Counted from the stretch's first letter, positions 28,355 through 64,000 are shown. The stretch: 64,000 bases of DNA from Amoebidium appalachense (GCA_963693365.1 CAVNZM010000002.1:2418001-2482000), one strand, 5' to 3'. Notes: generated from the sequence alone by a model not told the origin. Program-made: numbers and translations.

Positions 28355-28834
28355 TGTAAACAACTGTACACATGAACTGTACATGTTTACTAAAGAATGT
28401 GATCTACTAGCACACGATTCGTGCTTTGTCATGAATATCACATAAATATTATGTCCGCACCAATAGGACTCACTCTGACCTAAGAATTGAACCATATATG
28501 GTTCTTCCGCTGCATACCACATAAACGAAGTGAACCAATAAGAGGTTTGCATAAATAGGACGAAGGTCTGACTGGCTCGGACCGCACCAGAATCACGAAT
28601 GGCATGTTGCCACCCGCGCTGGCCGCGGATGAACCAATCCTGGGCCTTGATCCGAAACCTGGGGGCTATATAACAAAGCCGTCCCAGTACGGGGATCACA
28701 TCAGTGAAGTCTGAGACAGACTGAGTCGGCCCATAGTAAAAGCAACTTGGCCGCGTGTGCCTTTCTACCCGTTCTCTGTCTTTATTCTGATTCAGTTGTT
28801 CTCTGCCTTATCCCAACTAGTCCAACTGTTTACA
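28355..28834 (+). repeat. 3' LTR of copy A
   Basis: 480 bp, same ends as the 5' LTR. Small differences (AACTTGG for AACCTGG, TTATTCTGA for TTATTTTGA, GTTGTTCTC for GTTGTACTC, TCCCAACT for TCCTAACT) show modest age or gene conversion. Confidence 0.92.
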
Positions 28835-30526
<1,692 letters not shown>

Positions 30527-32162
30527 ATGGAGAAAAAAGAACAAGATTACCCACCCGCCCGTTCGGGTGATTGGCTTTTCAAGCGCCTGGGTGCAGGACG
30601 GATGCGCACACACGCAGAGGGGGTGGTGGAGGCGGGAGAGGTGGTGGCAGACACGTGCACACCCGTAGGGTGGGAGGAATTCACGAGCGGGGGTTGCTGC
30701 AATACATTGCTGCAGAGCATTGGGGATGCCCAGTTTGTGCTGCTGGGGGAGGCAACTCATGGCACTAGCGAGTTTTACAAGGTGCCACTGGGTAACATCT
30801 GGTGGGAGGGGGAGGGGGGGGGGGGGGGGGGGGTAATGGAGGGGAAGAAAAAGGGGGGGGGGGGGGGAGGGGGAGAGAGGGGAAGGGGGGGGGAAGGGGG
30901 GGATGGGGATACGGAGGGGAGGAGATACTTTGACTGGAAGGGGCAAAATGGTGTATTTTTGGGAATAGAAACAAAAGGGCAGTAGAGATTCAATAAATAT
31001 ATGGTGTCCGCAAAATAAGGAAGCAATGAGGGCTCGAGGATAGGGGATGGAGCAGAAGAGGGAGGTCTGGGGCCATTTATAGTAATAGTAGTCATTAAGA
31101 ACGCCCGCGTCAATCGTTTTGGTCTTCTGGCTTTAAGCGGGCTTCGGCCTTTCGGCAACATATACCCCCCCCCCCCCCCCCCTCCCCCCCCTTCCCCCCT
31201 CCCCCCCCCCCTCCTCCCCCCCCCCGGCCTTCCCCGCACCTACTTTCCCAGCCTCACCATTCTCCCTCGCTTCCCTCACTCCCCCATTCAATAAAACCAT
31301 TTAATCGGAAACCTCTCCAATCCTACCGCCGGTTCTCTCCAGCCAATGATTGTTTATACTTTACTCACCGCCAGCACAACTCCTGGCGTTGTTCTCCTTC
31401 TCATATTTTACCTTCCCCCCCCCCCAAATGTCCCTGCCTATTGAATTCACCCGTCCCCTCCCTCCCTCCTCCCCTCCCCCCCTCCCCCCCCCCCCCCCCC
31501 TCTTTCCCATAGAGCGTCTGATGCCCTCGCTCCTGCACACACACACACACACACCCGACTTTCATCCACCCCCCTTTTCATAGGGCGTCTGATGCCCTCA
31601 CTCCCCGACCTACACCCACCCCCTCCCCCCCCTCCTCCCTCCCCCCCCCTTCCCCCGCCCCCCCGGCTCTTTTCTACCACACCGACATGCAGGTTCGTAC
31701 CGACCTCACCCGCCGTCTCATTTCCGAAAAAGGGTTCAGTGCGGTGGTGGTGGAGGGGGAGTGGCCTGCCTTGTACCGTGCACACAGATACATACGGGGA
31801 CGTGGGGGGGATGTGTGTGCCGAACAGGCACTAGGTGACGTCAAGGACTTCCCTCTGTGGATGTGGAGAAATACGGTGGTGGTGGAGTTGTTGGAATGGT
31901 TGAGGGCACATAACAAAAAGGTATGATTGGATTCGTTTTTCATTTTGTCAATGATTTAAGATTAAATAATGTATGGTAACTGTTGCCATTGTCGGATATG
32001 AACTAGTTGTTTTTGATTATGCAGCTTGTAGAACCGTTGTCAAGCATTTTTTCCCCCCTTTATTTCGTGTCACTGAATCATAATGCGTGTAAAAAAAGGC
32101 ATTTAAAAATGTTGGATATTCTTTGTGATAATGCACGTCACAAACCAACACATGGCTGCATA

Positions 32163-32215
<53 letters not shown>

Positions 32216-33196
32216 GGGGGGAGGGGGGGAGGGGGGCTCAACACTAATCATAACAAGAATGCATATCCACACGAATTGAAACTTTATGTAGGGCTTCATA
32301 GTTTTTGCCGTTCAGAAGCGTTTCACGATTGCACACCCTTGAAAAACACCCTATTATTCAATAATTATATCTGTTAGATTAGCATGTTTACCTCGGCTAT
32401 GGTGCACCGGGTCTACACACCTGTCTTGGGAATCATGACTTTCATGACATAGTTCTCACTAAAAGGAATTGGTTAACGAGGGAGATGGAGGGACCACCGT
32501 GGGTGATACTGTCGTTTCTTTCGGAACGAGAAGTTTTTTTTTTTGTTTGTTTTTTTGTTTTTTTTTGCCTTTGGTTGGGGTGGGGAGGGGAGGGGGCCGG
32601 GGGGGAGGGAGGGGAAGGGGAAGGAGACGGGGGGGTAGATAGCAGGGGGGGGAGAGGGGGGAGGGGGGGGGTGCAATCAGGTAGGGAGGGGGATAATCAG
32701 GAAGGGGAGGGGGAAGAGAGAGGGGGGGGGGGGGTGCAATCAGGAAGGGAGGGGGAAGAGAGGAGGGGGGGGGGGGGGGGAGGGGTGTCTATTGTGAAGG
32801 AACCAAATCGAAGGCTAAAAAAACAAGAATTTGAACTCCATATATGAAAAACCCTCAGGTTGCCGAGTCTGGTGAGGGTGAATTTGTGTCGTTTGGGGGC
32901 ATGGACTGCTATTCCGTTCACCAGGCAGCCCGGAGTGTTGTGAAATTTCTTGAAATCGTGGACCCCCCTGCAGCAAAAAGGGTTAAGGATCGGCTGGCCC
33001 CCTTTGAACTGTTTGGCCCGGAGATGCACAAATACGGCATGGTAAGTTGGTTTTGCTAGGTTTTCGCCCGGCCACCGCTAAATTTTTAAATAGGAAGTTC
33101 TTGCATTCAGGGTGTCTCGGTGTCTCCCTAGCTTTTCGAGACTCTGGCCACACAGTATTAAAGGCTACGTTGTTCTGTGTTGCTTAATACACAAAT

Positions 33197-33229
<33 letters not shown>

Positions 33230-34355
33230 TTCCTCCCCCTCCCTCCCCCTCCCCCCGGGGGCCGAGTCCCCCGGTTACCATCGAAAGGAAGGTAGGTGGA
33301 CTGTAATGCAACATTCCCTCGATGCCCAAAACATGCTAAAAACTTTTGCGGGGGGGGAGGGGGGGGGGGGGGGGGGGGGGGGAAGGGGGGGGGGGGGGGG
33401 GTAAAGGGGGAACAGATGTTTTTGTTATTTTCAATTTCTTGTCTACCTCAGAGTCTCAGATACCGCTCAAAACCACAAATTATAAGTGTCGGAAAGATTT
33501 ACTGTGGCGACAAGGGAGACGATTATATTCTTATATTAGCTTCATATGGCAGACAAGTGGCAGCTGATACTGCAGTTATCTAGATGATAGGTTCTATTGA
33601 GTAACCCGTATGGTCCTGGATTGGTTTAAAGAAAGCCAATTTTTAACTTAGGTAATTGATTGGTTGTTTGTGCAGAATGCGGCGTATGGTGTTTTGGAGG
33701 AGATTGTGCCCCAGCTGAAAGAAAATCTGATGAAGACACTGAGCGAGGTGCAGGCCGGAAACAGGGGAGAATACACCCTGCAGGTGTGTGGTTGCTTGTG
33801 CGCATGCTTGTGCGTGTGTGTGTGCGGTTGCGTGTGCGTGTGCGTGTGCTTGTGCGTGTGCGTGTGCTTATGCTTACATGGTGCCATGATGCCGGTTTGT
33901 GTGTGTTTTCATAAAAATCAACTCTTTTGATAGAGTACTCTGATAGATTCCAAAAAACGTACACAACCCTCATCCCGAGTCAGAGCTCCCTCTTGCTCAT
34001 GAAACAACACCCAGCTATAGCAAATGTAATCTTCTGATTGTACCATTCTGAAAATGGCTCCAAATGGCAAAACATGATTGGTCGGCTCAGTCGACGTTTG
34101 CTCGAAAGTCAGTTCAGAAACAGATATAAAAGTATACGAAATAATGATATTTTCCCCAAACCATCTTAGTAACGTATGTAGGTAAGACATATACTGTACC
34201 TGTCGACATTTACAATTTATTTGGGGCTTTCATATTGATTTTGAGCCGCAATAGAGTTGTTTAGGCCTTGGTCGGGACCCGTGTAAATCAATTAGGACGG
34301 TCCTCAAGAGGTTAAGGTCCTCTCTAACCATCCCTCCCCCTCTCCCCTTCCTTCC

Positions 34356-34386
<31 letters not shown>

Positions 34387-35833
34387 AATAATAATAAAAA
34401 TAAAATAAAAAATCCAACCACACAGTATTGTCTCAAACGTGACCCCGAGGAAGCTGCGGATGAGCTCTTCAACGCAGAGCAGTGCTGCGAGGTGTGTGTT
34501 TGTGTGTGTGCCTTCAAGGGGGGGGGAGGGGGGGGGGGGGGGGGGGGGGGAAGGGGGGGGGGGGGGGGGGGGATCATATAGCTCGAGGGGGGAAGGAGGG
34601 GGAGGGTGGGAAGTAGAATACTAGAATATTCTATTACTCAACTTTGCAGAGTAACACAACCCCCCCCCCCCCCCCCCACCGCCACTGCCCACCTCCATGC
34701 CGTCCCCCTACACCAGGTGATGATCAATGGGGAACAGTATTTCCGCAAACTCTACAGCGACCAGGGCAGGTCAGGGTTGACGTGGAATGTGAGGGACCAG
34801 GTAAGTTTGTGTAGAAAATCCCCCCCTCCCCCTCCCCCCCTCCCCTCCCCCCCACTTTTTTTTCTTTTTAAAAAAAGGGAAGGGGGGAGGGGGAGGGGGA
34901 GGGGGAGGGGGAGGGGGGAGGGGGGAGGGGAAGGGTGAGGGGGGAGGGAGAGAGGGGGAGAGAGAGAGAGCAAGCAAATGAAAAAAAGAAAGAGTGAGGG
35001 AGGGAGGAAGCGAGGTTTTATAGGAAAGAGGGAGCAGGGGGGGGGGGGGGGGGGGGGGGAGAGGAGGAGGGGGGGGGGGGTTATGGAGAGGTAGGTCTTG
35101 GAGAGAGTTGGGGCGGAAAGGTCAGTGAAAAGAAAGCAGGAAATAAACATGGTTTTTTAATTTTTTACGCAGGGATGCTGTTGAATATTCGGAACGAATT
35201 ATGGAATATAAGACTGAGGCAAGGGCTTGCCTTTTCCTTTCTTTTGTGGGTCCCATATCCTCAGTGTGAAGAAGGGAGGGGGGGGGGGGGGGGGGGGGAA
35301 GAGGGTTCTTTAGCACACGACCAGAAACTTGAGCAGATAATTAGGAGAATTCGATTTTTAACTGGCCAATGGGAGCACAGCACATGGTGAGCACTGTGCT
35401 GCGATTGGTGGAGCATCAGCAGGGCTATTCCCGCAGTGGCCAACCCCCCAAGGTGGTTGTATGGGCCCACAATTCACACTGCGGTGATGCAAGGGCCACC
35501 CAGATGGGCAGGCACGTCCCCCCCCCCCCCCCCCCCACCACCACCCCCCTCCCTCCCCCCCCCCCCCCCTCCTTAAACAAAAAAAAAAAGACCATCGCCA
35601 ACCACCGCCACCCCAACCCCGGGGTATACACACACTCGTACACACACACGCGGAAAAAAAAAAAAAAAAAAAAAAAGAAGAAGAAGAAGGGAAAAAGGAA
35701 AGGCGGAAGAGGAAGAAAAACAGAAACTTTGAGAAGAATAAGTATGCCCAAACCACTAGCCTTATGTTATATTTGCTGTCCTGTTAGAGAAATGGTACTA
35801 TGCCGAGGAAAAAAACGTGTAGGGAACAGAAAA

Positions 35834-35878
<45 letters not shown>

Positions 35879-36396
35879 TGCATCCGTGTTCGTTACATGC
35901 CAAGTGTGAGTTTGCCTTGCACATGAGAGAGGAGATAAGGTTTGATAAGGTAGTATTGCCTGAGTGACCGGGCTTTCTTTCTTTTCTTTTCTTCTCTTCT
36001 GTTTCTTTCTTTCTTTTCCTTTTTCTAAGGGGGTGGGAGGGAGGGCCGCCCCGGGGGGAGGGGGGGGGGCTCACTGAGCATTGAAGAATATTCCCAACCA
36101 AAGTTGGCTATTTAACCCTCTTTGAACATCTAGGCCAAACCAATAATCACGGTATATGCCAACTAAAGCAATGCGTGTGTGTGAGTGCAGGCAGGGAGAG
36201 ACCAATCTTGGGCAGATGATGCGGCAGACTTTTGGGCCCGACAAGGTCTACATAGTGGGCCTAGGCACATACAACGGCACCGGTAATATTGGACTAAATT
36301 AGTTTAAATGTTTCTATTGTTTAAACATTATCTGTTTCATCTGTATTTACCCCCCCCCCCCCCCCCCCCCCCCCCTTTTTAACCAACCAACCAACC

Positions 36397-36427
<31 letters not shown>

Positions 36428-36594
36428 TTCCGCCCCTTCCCCCTTTCGTTCTCCCTCGTGGTAACCCTTATCTGACAATCCTATGTGAAAAAGTTTTTTA
36501 TTTTATTTTTTGAATGTTGCTTCATTTTTTCGTCAACCCTCTCCCTCCCCCCCACCCCCTCCCCACCCTCCCACTGCCCCCCTCCCCCCCCCCC

Positions 36595-36642
<48 letters not shown>

Positions 36643-36895
36643 ACACACACACGTATAGAGCTTATATACCCACATGCAATCCACAGTGACAGCAGCCAAA
36701 GAGTGGGGGGAGCCGCCCCATTTCTATCGTCTGAGCGATGGCGCAGATGGCAGTGTCGAAGACGTCCTGCACTGTGCCTCCCAGTTCCTACGGTAGTTGT
36801 CTCACTCCCCCCCCCCCCTCCCCCCACCCCCCGCCCCCCCCCCCCCTCCTATGTTCCTGTTCCATTTGACCTGCGCATCTTACGACCATTTCAAG

Positions 36896-36933
<38 letters not shown>

Positions 36934-36970
36934 TGTTTTTTCCCCCTTTGCCCCGGCCGCGTCCTCCTTT

Positions 36971-37005
<35 letters not shown>

Positions 37006-38158
37006 CCATGAAAAAAAGAAAAGAAGAAAAAAACAGTCAACTGAGTGTCGTAACACGTACTCTTACAAATCTAGCCCCCCATTACGTTTGTCCTTGGGGT
37101 CGTTTTCTCGCTTTAGTCAGCCCAAAACAACGTTTTTAGTATTTGCAAGATAACTAATCAGCAGAACAACAGCGAAACAACAGCAATGGAAACTGAAAAC
37201 AGACGGGGAACAGGTGGGTAAGGTGCGAAGAGGGGGAGGTTGAGGGGAGGGAGGGGGGGAAGGGGGAGTAAGGGGGAGGATGGGGTCGGGGTTAAGGGTG
37301 AAGGCTTTCTGTCTCCATGTCCGAGGGCCCAATATAATATCCCGTCCATGTCCATGGAAATCTACTTGTATATCCCGTCCACCGGTCGATTATCTATGAT
37401 ATATCCATGACCACGAAAATCTAACCAATCACATATCTAACCATGCACATATCTAACCATGCATATATCTAACCATGCATACCAACTTGCGTGGGCACAC
37501 AAACATCACCATGCACATATCTAACCAATCACATATCTAACCAACCACATATCTAACCATGCACATATCTAACCAATCACATATCTAACCATGCACATAT
37601 CTAACCAATCACATATCTGAACATGCACATATCTAACCAATCACATATCTAACCATGCATCCCATTTGGCAGAGCCCACAGCAAGCCACGAGATTTTATG
37701 ATCTTTCTCCGGCGCCCTCTCACCAAAGACAACGAAGAGGCCAGAAAGGTCCAGGTACGATAATGCCAAATCCCCCCCCCCCCCCCCCCCCCTCCCCCAA
37801 CTCCTTTAACCCCCCCCCACCCCCCCCCCCCCCATCCCTCGCCCCACCATCCCCCGTCTCCCCCCCCCCCCCCCACACACACACAAACGCACAAAGATAA
37901 TAATAATTAAACAGCACAGGAACACGATTGTATGTTCATTTTCAACCGTGTCCTTGACTTACATAAACCCTATTAACCGGTCCTTCCACCTGCAACATTT
38001 ACTTTCACACCTTAAGCGTCTGAACCCCTCCCCTCCTTCTCCCTCCCCAAAATACACACACACACACACACGCCTCCGTACCCAACCCCTCCACCCCGCA
38101 CCCCTCAATCACCCACAGAAAGTCTACCCACTGAGTTTGCTCCTATATGTTATCACAG

Positions 38159-38191
<33 letters not shown>

Positions 38192-39799
38192 TTCCCCCGT
38201 CGGCCGCCACAGCCGCCCCCCTTTACAGCCTTCCAAGGACCATCACCACCCACCCCCTCTTCCCCCCGGGGACGTGCCAAACCCACACACCCCACGAGGG
38301 TCACCCAGCTCACCCAAGCATCCCCCCCCCCCCCCCCTCCCCCCCCCCCCCCCCCCCCCCCCCCCCACACACACACACCCCTCACCTGGTCGAATGGTAC
38401 ATTCAACCATCAACATTGAACCATATCCCCCCTCCCCCCCCCCCTCCCCCCCTCCCCCCCCCCCCCCCCCCCCCTCCCCCCCCCCCCTTCCTCCCATTCC
38501 CGTGGCGCCCCAACTACACACACACATGTACACCCGCCCACCCGCCCACCCACCCACCCACCCCAACCCCCCCCCCCCCCCCCCCCCCCCCCCCACACAC
38601 ACACACCAACAGCGTCTTCGGGATGCTCTCGGCCAAGCCCGCATCTCTCGTGCCGTGGGTGTGTGCTACAAAAAGGACACAGAAATGCACTCCCACTACA
38701 TTCCCGTCACTGTATTTGACTGGGTGGATTCTCTCCTCTTCATTGATCGCACATCTGCACTCATTCCACTCGACAAAGGGGCGGACTGGATCCGTGGGTG
38801 TGAGAGTTGGGTCAGAGCACGGGTAGCCATCCCCTCTCCCCCCTCCCCCCTCCCCCCTTCCCCCCAACTCCTCCCCCTCCATACTCCCTCCTCCCCTCCC
38901 CCCCCCCCCTCCTCCTCCCGCTCCTCCTTCCGGATCCCCTCCCTCCCCCTTACCCCCCATTAGAGTCCATATCATCCCCCCTCCCCCCCCCCCCCTCCCC
39001 CCCCAACCTTCCCTCTCCCCAAACAAGATGCCTTGCCCCCATCATTCTGAGACTACTGACTAAATAGAGAAACCATAAAAGCTTAAACAATCACACCTCC
39101 CTGCAAGAAAAAAAGACAAAAAAGAGGGGGAAAAAAAAAACCAAAAAAAAAACCAACCAAGCAAGCCCGCTGCATTTTGCATAAGTTAAAAAAACCAGAT
39201 AAGCGGAGTCTTAGGTATTCAAGAGTATTCTCATGTATTCCATGATATTCCATCAGGAGCGAGAGTGTGGGTTTGAGGGCTGCCCCACCCCCTTGGGCTA
39301 CGGTAGCCATGAAGATCTGCAGGAGGTGGTGCGACCACCCAATCAAAACGAGTGGCTGGAGGAGGGTAAAATGCGCAGTCAGCAGAGGCCCAGCAAGCTG
39401 CCTAGGCTTGACCACGTGCAGGTGTGTTCGTATGTGGGGAAAGAGGGGGGGGGGGGGGGGGGGAAGGGGGCGGGGGGAGGGTGATTCACGTATGAGTGTG
39501 CGTGTGTGTGTGTGGTGTATGTGTGCATGTGAGCGCGCGTGCACACGGACGTGTATATTTGTGTTTAGGTGTGCATGTACGCATGCTTGTCCGCATGTGT
39601 TTGAGTGTGATGGTGAAGCCGACGGGAGGGGGAAGTTGGGGCAGGGAAGGAAGGTGCTTGGGAAGGGGTATGACGGCTGGCATCAACAGTGTGATTTAAG
39701 ATAAGATGTGATACTCGACTTTTAGGCAGTAGATGAGGTGGGGGTGGGTGGTGGCCTTCTCGAACAACGGAGGAAGTACTGGCTGCATTCATGGTGTAC

Positions 39800-39841
<42 letters not shown>

Positions 39842-40106
39842 CCGTGGATGCACCACGGTGGTGGTGGTAGTCGTGTTGGTGGTGGTGGTTAAGGGAGTGA
39901 GGAGGGAAGGAGCAGGCCCGGTGAGAGGTTTTTTTGGGGGGGGGAGGGGAGGGGATTAGGGGGGAGAGAGAGAGGTTGTGTGGGGTGGTGGGGGCAGGGG
40001 GGAGCTCGAGAGGTGGAGGGAAGGAGGGCTGCATAGCTAGATAAGAGATGCCAACGGCAATATTTACATCAATGCAAACTGCAGGACTGATCGGTTCTAT
40101 GGGTGA
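30527..40106 (+). CDS. Erythromycin-esterase-like hydrolase with C-terminal extension
   Basis: Fourteen exons: 30527-30781, 31693-31920, 32859-33041, 33676-33783, 34426-34491, 34717-34800, 35381-35515, 36195-36282, 36687-36792, 37673-37754, 38613-38822, 39257-39421, 39726-39793, 40085-40106. They total 1800 nt, 599 aa. The erythromycin-esterase/succinoglycan-biosynthesis family holds hydrolases that use a Glu/His-centred active site. Seen here: GEATHGTSEFYK (E75, H78), VVVEGEW (E106), FPLWMWRN, DELFNAEQ and WNVRD blocks, VVVWAHNSHCGD (H338, H341), GETNLGQ, and near the end ISRAVGVCYKKDTE...HYIPV with PLDKGADW. All histidine and glutamate positions expected of an active member are kept. A basic and acidic tail of about 85 residues ending YWLHSWTDRFYG follows the domain. 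The exon 7-8 junction is ambiguous: a weak GT donor (35516) and a better-looking GC donor (35512) both keep frame. The eukaryotic substrate is unknown. Confidence 0.9.
33908..34311 (-). mobile_element. Diverged or truncated copy of the piggyBac-like MITE
   Basis: On the minus strand this begins TTAA-CCTCTTGAGGACCG and stays alignable to the copy at 9477-10019 (CTAATTGATTT, AAACAACTCTATTG, TATATGTCTTACCTACATA, CTTTTATATCTG). After about 200 bases the two diverge. The far end near 33908 shows no TTAA or inverted terminus, so the copy is truncated or rearranged. It lies in the intron between coding exons 33676-33783 and 34426-34491 of the erythromycin-esterase-like gene. Confidence 0.6.
37419..37660. 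repeat. 16-bp satellite abutting an esterase exon
   Basis: Units alternating between CATATCTAACCATGCA and CATATCTAACCAATCA repeat about a dozen times, with one interruption near 37480-37513. The array ends about ten bases before the acceptor of exon 37673-37754. Confidence 0.9.
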
Positions 40107-40411
40107 GACTGCCGGCAGAGGGGTCTACATATTGCCATCCACCCGAGAGCCGCCCACCCGCCCACATGATCATAAGATATATACAGCTTCATGGATTTGC
40201 TTTGGTTGAATCTTGTGTATATCTACTGAACGCGAGATATGTAAACTGCATTTGCTGGATTTCTTTTTTATTTTATTTTCCTTCTCTTTCTTTCGTGGCC
40301 CACGGGTAGTGGGAGTGGTGGTGGGTGGGTCACCCGGGGTGAATGGCAAACACTGCCGCAGATGCGTGCGGATGCGTGCCTGCGTGCAGAGTTAAGTTGT
40401 GGTGGGGCGCA

Positions 40412-40447
<36 letters not shown>

Positions 40448-41161
40448 TAACAATCTGTTTATGCATATGTTGTAAAGCAGATACCGTTCATAATCCTTGT
40501 TCAAAAAAACTTGCTTGCGGCATTATCCCGTTTTTGTGCATATTGTTTGGCTAGGAGGTATAGTAAGATATCGGAGGTGCATGTGTATTCCAGTTTGTAT
40601 ATGTATGAAAGGGTGAGGTATCCTAACCTCTGACATATTTATTCGTGCTCCATATTGAACCCCCGTGGGGAAATCTATCAATTTACAGAATAAATGCGGA
40701 GATAGCCATACAAAGACACTTTCATGCGTGATATTCAGAGATATAGCTATGTTCAAAAGACGTATCCCTACATATTACTCGTGGAGGGAGCAATAAAAAG
40801 CAATAAGAATCAAACCCTAAAAGCGAGAGATAGGTACCACAACGTTGAGTTCAGAGGCAAGCAAGACACTCATCTTAACAGCCTGTTCAAAAACAACAGC
40901 CGCTCAGTTAGTAGTTGGAATATGCAGCCATTTTGCATCCTTCTATCACATGCTATCCACATCGTCATATCCAATCACAGCTACACGTATGACAACCACA
41001 AGAGATAAATTTTGGGTAACATGTGCTTATTTGAGCAAGAGCTGTCAAGCGGCCACTCTTTTACTTATCCAGGTTCTAAGACACATTCGTATGGTCTATC
41101 TGAAGCCGGTGCCAACACACACAACATAGTATATAACCGTTTGCAATTTCAAATATCTATC
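40107..41161. other. Convergent intergenic region between esterase and RhoGAP genes
   Basis: About 1 kb between two facing stop codons. It has one poly-G tract (40411-40444) and otherwise unique AT-rich sequence that presumably holds both 3' UTRs. AATAAA motifs occur on the plus strand near 40691 and 40792, and TTTATT (AATAAA on the minus strand) near 40637. No gene is seen. Confidence 0.55.
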
Positions 41162-58382
<17,221 letters not shown>

Positions 58383-60080
58383 ATTAAAGCTGTTCCATTG
58401 AAAGGACACTCCGTAATTTACACAGTGTGCTTTGCTCCTCCGCTTGCAGAAATGTGTGACCCTTCTTCTTTTTTGTGTGTGCTGTGCTGCTCCTCTGGCT
58501 CAGTGAGTTGATCTTGCTGTTCACAATCACTTTTCTGAAGATGTTTCTATCTAATTTTGACGGAGTTGTCCTAAAAATCGGTACAGAAAGGCGCAATCAA
58601 GATCATAAGAAGAGATGAAGGTAACCAACTCAAGTGGGTAATGTAACGAAAAAAGGGTTCAAAAACACTCTACACTCCCTGTGTGACGGGACGTAGCAAC
58701 CAAAAAATTACACTTCTATACAGAGCGATGGCCATGTATAGCACTCTAAATGAGTGAAGGTTTATGAGTATACTGTATACTGAATACAGACACCTTGTAA
58801 AATTAAAGCTCTTCAATATATTTCGCTTTTGACCGTTATTCTCAGAGTAAAACATATCATCGAACTGTGATGAAGCTTGATGCAGTTGATAACGCAGTCA
58901 AATTTTGTGCGCAACAATGGACTTGTCTTGCGCAAAAATACCTCCTATATTTGGCTAATCAGGGAGATCCGCCGCTGAAAACCTGCCATATATAGTTTAT
59001 CAGGAAGCCATCCAACTTAGTGACAACAGGCAACTGAGTCTCAACCTGGCTGCTCAGCGTTGCAACCGGCAAGAGCCTTTTACATTCATGGGGTATGCCT
59101 ATTTGTTGATTTGTTATTCACTATATTTTGGCCATATTGTTAACGTTGGTCAATAATATAGTAGGGTTGGGCGTTTCTGTCTGAAAAGCGGCCGCCGCCG
59201 CCGTTACTCTGTGACCAGTATAAAAAGCGCCAATCGTTTTCCGCCTGAAAACTAGGAGCCCAATCAAATGGAGTGTTCAGATTCTTTGGAATGTTGCCTG
59301 GCTCACGTGAAAAAACTGAAGCTACACAGCCTGTGACAATGTAAAACAGTTGTTTACCGTGCACGAAAACAACGTGTCGTAATGTCAGTCTGTACATATA
59401 AATTGTGTTTAAAAAAGGATTTAAACGTGTCAACCACTGCCTCTTAGGCTAACGTTACACATGGAATAGCACATTGTGATCGGGACTACAACGTTTGGTG
59501 TGATGATCTGTCCCTTACGTAGACAAACATCCTTAATGGCGTTCAGTTTTCTGTTCAAAACATCTGGTACTTTATAGGGGTTCTTTGACTCGCCACACCT
59601 CCAAAGGAATGTGGTTGCCACCAAGGATCAGTCTTCTTTTTGGGCTTATGTATGCTACACAGCCTGCATATACTGCCGTTTCACGTAAGACACGCTCCTA
59701 AACGTTAAAATATGCGTCCAACTCTATTAACATTTCCTACCATCTCAAAGCTAATCTTCTAGCAAATAAAACGATGCTGATTTTTTTAAGTGGTGATCTT
59801 TTTTGTGTTTTCCTCAGGTCCCCTTCTCGTCCTCTGCCCCTCTCCCTCCCAGCATCACAAACATTTGCAAACACCCTGCAACTTCACACGAAGTCACAGA
59901 GTTGCACCTCAAACCAGCCCCAAACCACACCATTCTCGTCTATGTGTGTTCCGTAACATTCTATTATTCCACTTTCTCCTTGCACCCCCGTCCACCTGTG
60001 CGTCGCCCCCGACTCCATCCACCCTTTCATGTGATGTCCCATGTGTTGCGGATTTAACCATCCCCCCCCTTTTTTTACAG
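58383..60080. promoter_or_regulatory. Divergent upstream region of RhoGAP and ADAM genes
   Basis: About 1.7 kb between the presumed RhoGAP start (58382, minus) and the first certain ADAM exon (60081, plus). It is nearly free of homopolymers and microsatellites, like the other divergent start region. A possible signal-peptide exon of the ADAM gene lies at 59088-59148: ATG, then YLLICYSLYFGHIVNV, with a weak donor. It would join in frame, but the assignment is uncertain. No core promoter motif was established. Confidence 0.4.

Positions 60081-64000
<3,920 letters not shown>

Larger units (their letters stand above)
25247..28834 (+). mobile_element. LTR retrotransposon, non-autonomous, copy A
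   Basis: A 3588-bp element: 5' LTR 25247-25726, internal region, 3' LTR 28355-28834, both LTRs 480 bp with TG...CA ends (TGTAAACA...TGTTTACA). A tRNA-type primer site, TGGCGACCGCGGCAGGAC, begins 1 bp after the 5' LTR, and a purine-rich tract (AAGGGGGGGAG) precedes the 3' LTR. Flanks are ACACA on both sides, but in a CA repeat, so the duplication is only suggestive. The LTRs differ at about four positions near their 3' ends. The internal part has no gag, protease, reverse transcriptase or integrase frame. It holds a CGAA-rich stretch (about 26030-26290), a 19-codon frame starting MADHNPFYPDDRH at 25872, and a 104-codon frame at 26796. It probably depends on an autonomous relative. Confidence 0.92.

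Overview
The window is nuclear DNA from an intron-rich eukaryote. Splicing every recognisable exon by hand gave six protein genes with mostly canonical GT-AG introns. Four join into full reading frames whose exon phases agree from start to stop. A fifth, AIM24, is a single open frame, and the sixth, an ADAM10-like gene, runs off the right edge. The families present (iRhom-like rhomboid, ADAM10-type metalloprotease, PX-SH3-RhoGAP protein of ARHGAP32/33 type) point to Holozoa: an animal, or a unicellular relative such as an ichthyosporean. That assignment is inference. No bacterial features are present.

Layout: (1) 1105-15624, minus: a 21-exon rhomboid gene, 741 aa, with an iRhom-like N-terminus and an intact protease active site. 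(2) 16948-20499, plus: a 4-exon MAPEG membrane protein, 167 aa. (3) 23218-24087, minus: an intronless AIM24-family protein, 289 aa. (4) 30527-40106, plus: a 14-exon erythromycin-esterase-like hydrolase, 599 aa. (5) 41162-58382, minus: a PX-SH3-SH3-RhoGAP protein, about 774 aa. (6) about 59088 to the right edge, plus: an ADAM10-like sheddase, incomplete. Genes alternate strand, giving divergent starts at 15.6-16.9 kb, 24.1-30.5 kb and 58.4-60.1 kb, and convergent ends at 20.5-23.2 kb and 40.1-41.2 kb.

Introns and spacers are packed with long homopolymer G/C tracts (up to about 60 bp), CA/GT and CT microsatellites, minisatellites and transposable elements. Two related LTR retrotransposons of about 3.5 kb, with 480-bp LTRs and no gag-pol, lie at 25.2-28.8 kb and, as a very recent insertion with a CATAT target duplication, at 48.7-52.2 kb inside the RhoGAP gene. 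A 543-bp piggyBac-like MITE flanked by TTAA lies in the rhomboid gene, and a diverged relative lies in the esterase gene. A short dispersed repeat ending in poly(C) occurs at least four times.

Functionally, the rhomboid and the ADAM10-like protease both belong to membrane-proteolysis systems that in animals are linked through iRhom control of ADAM17. The RhoGAP protein would act on Rho-family GTPases at phosphoinositide membranes. The other genes have no evident connection.
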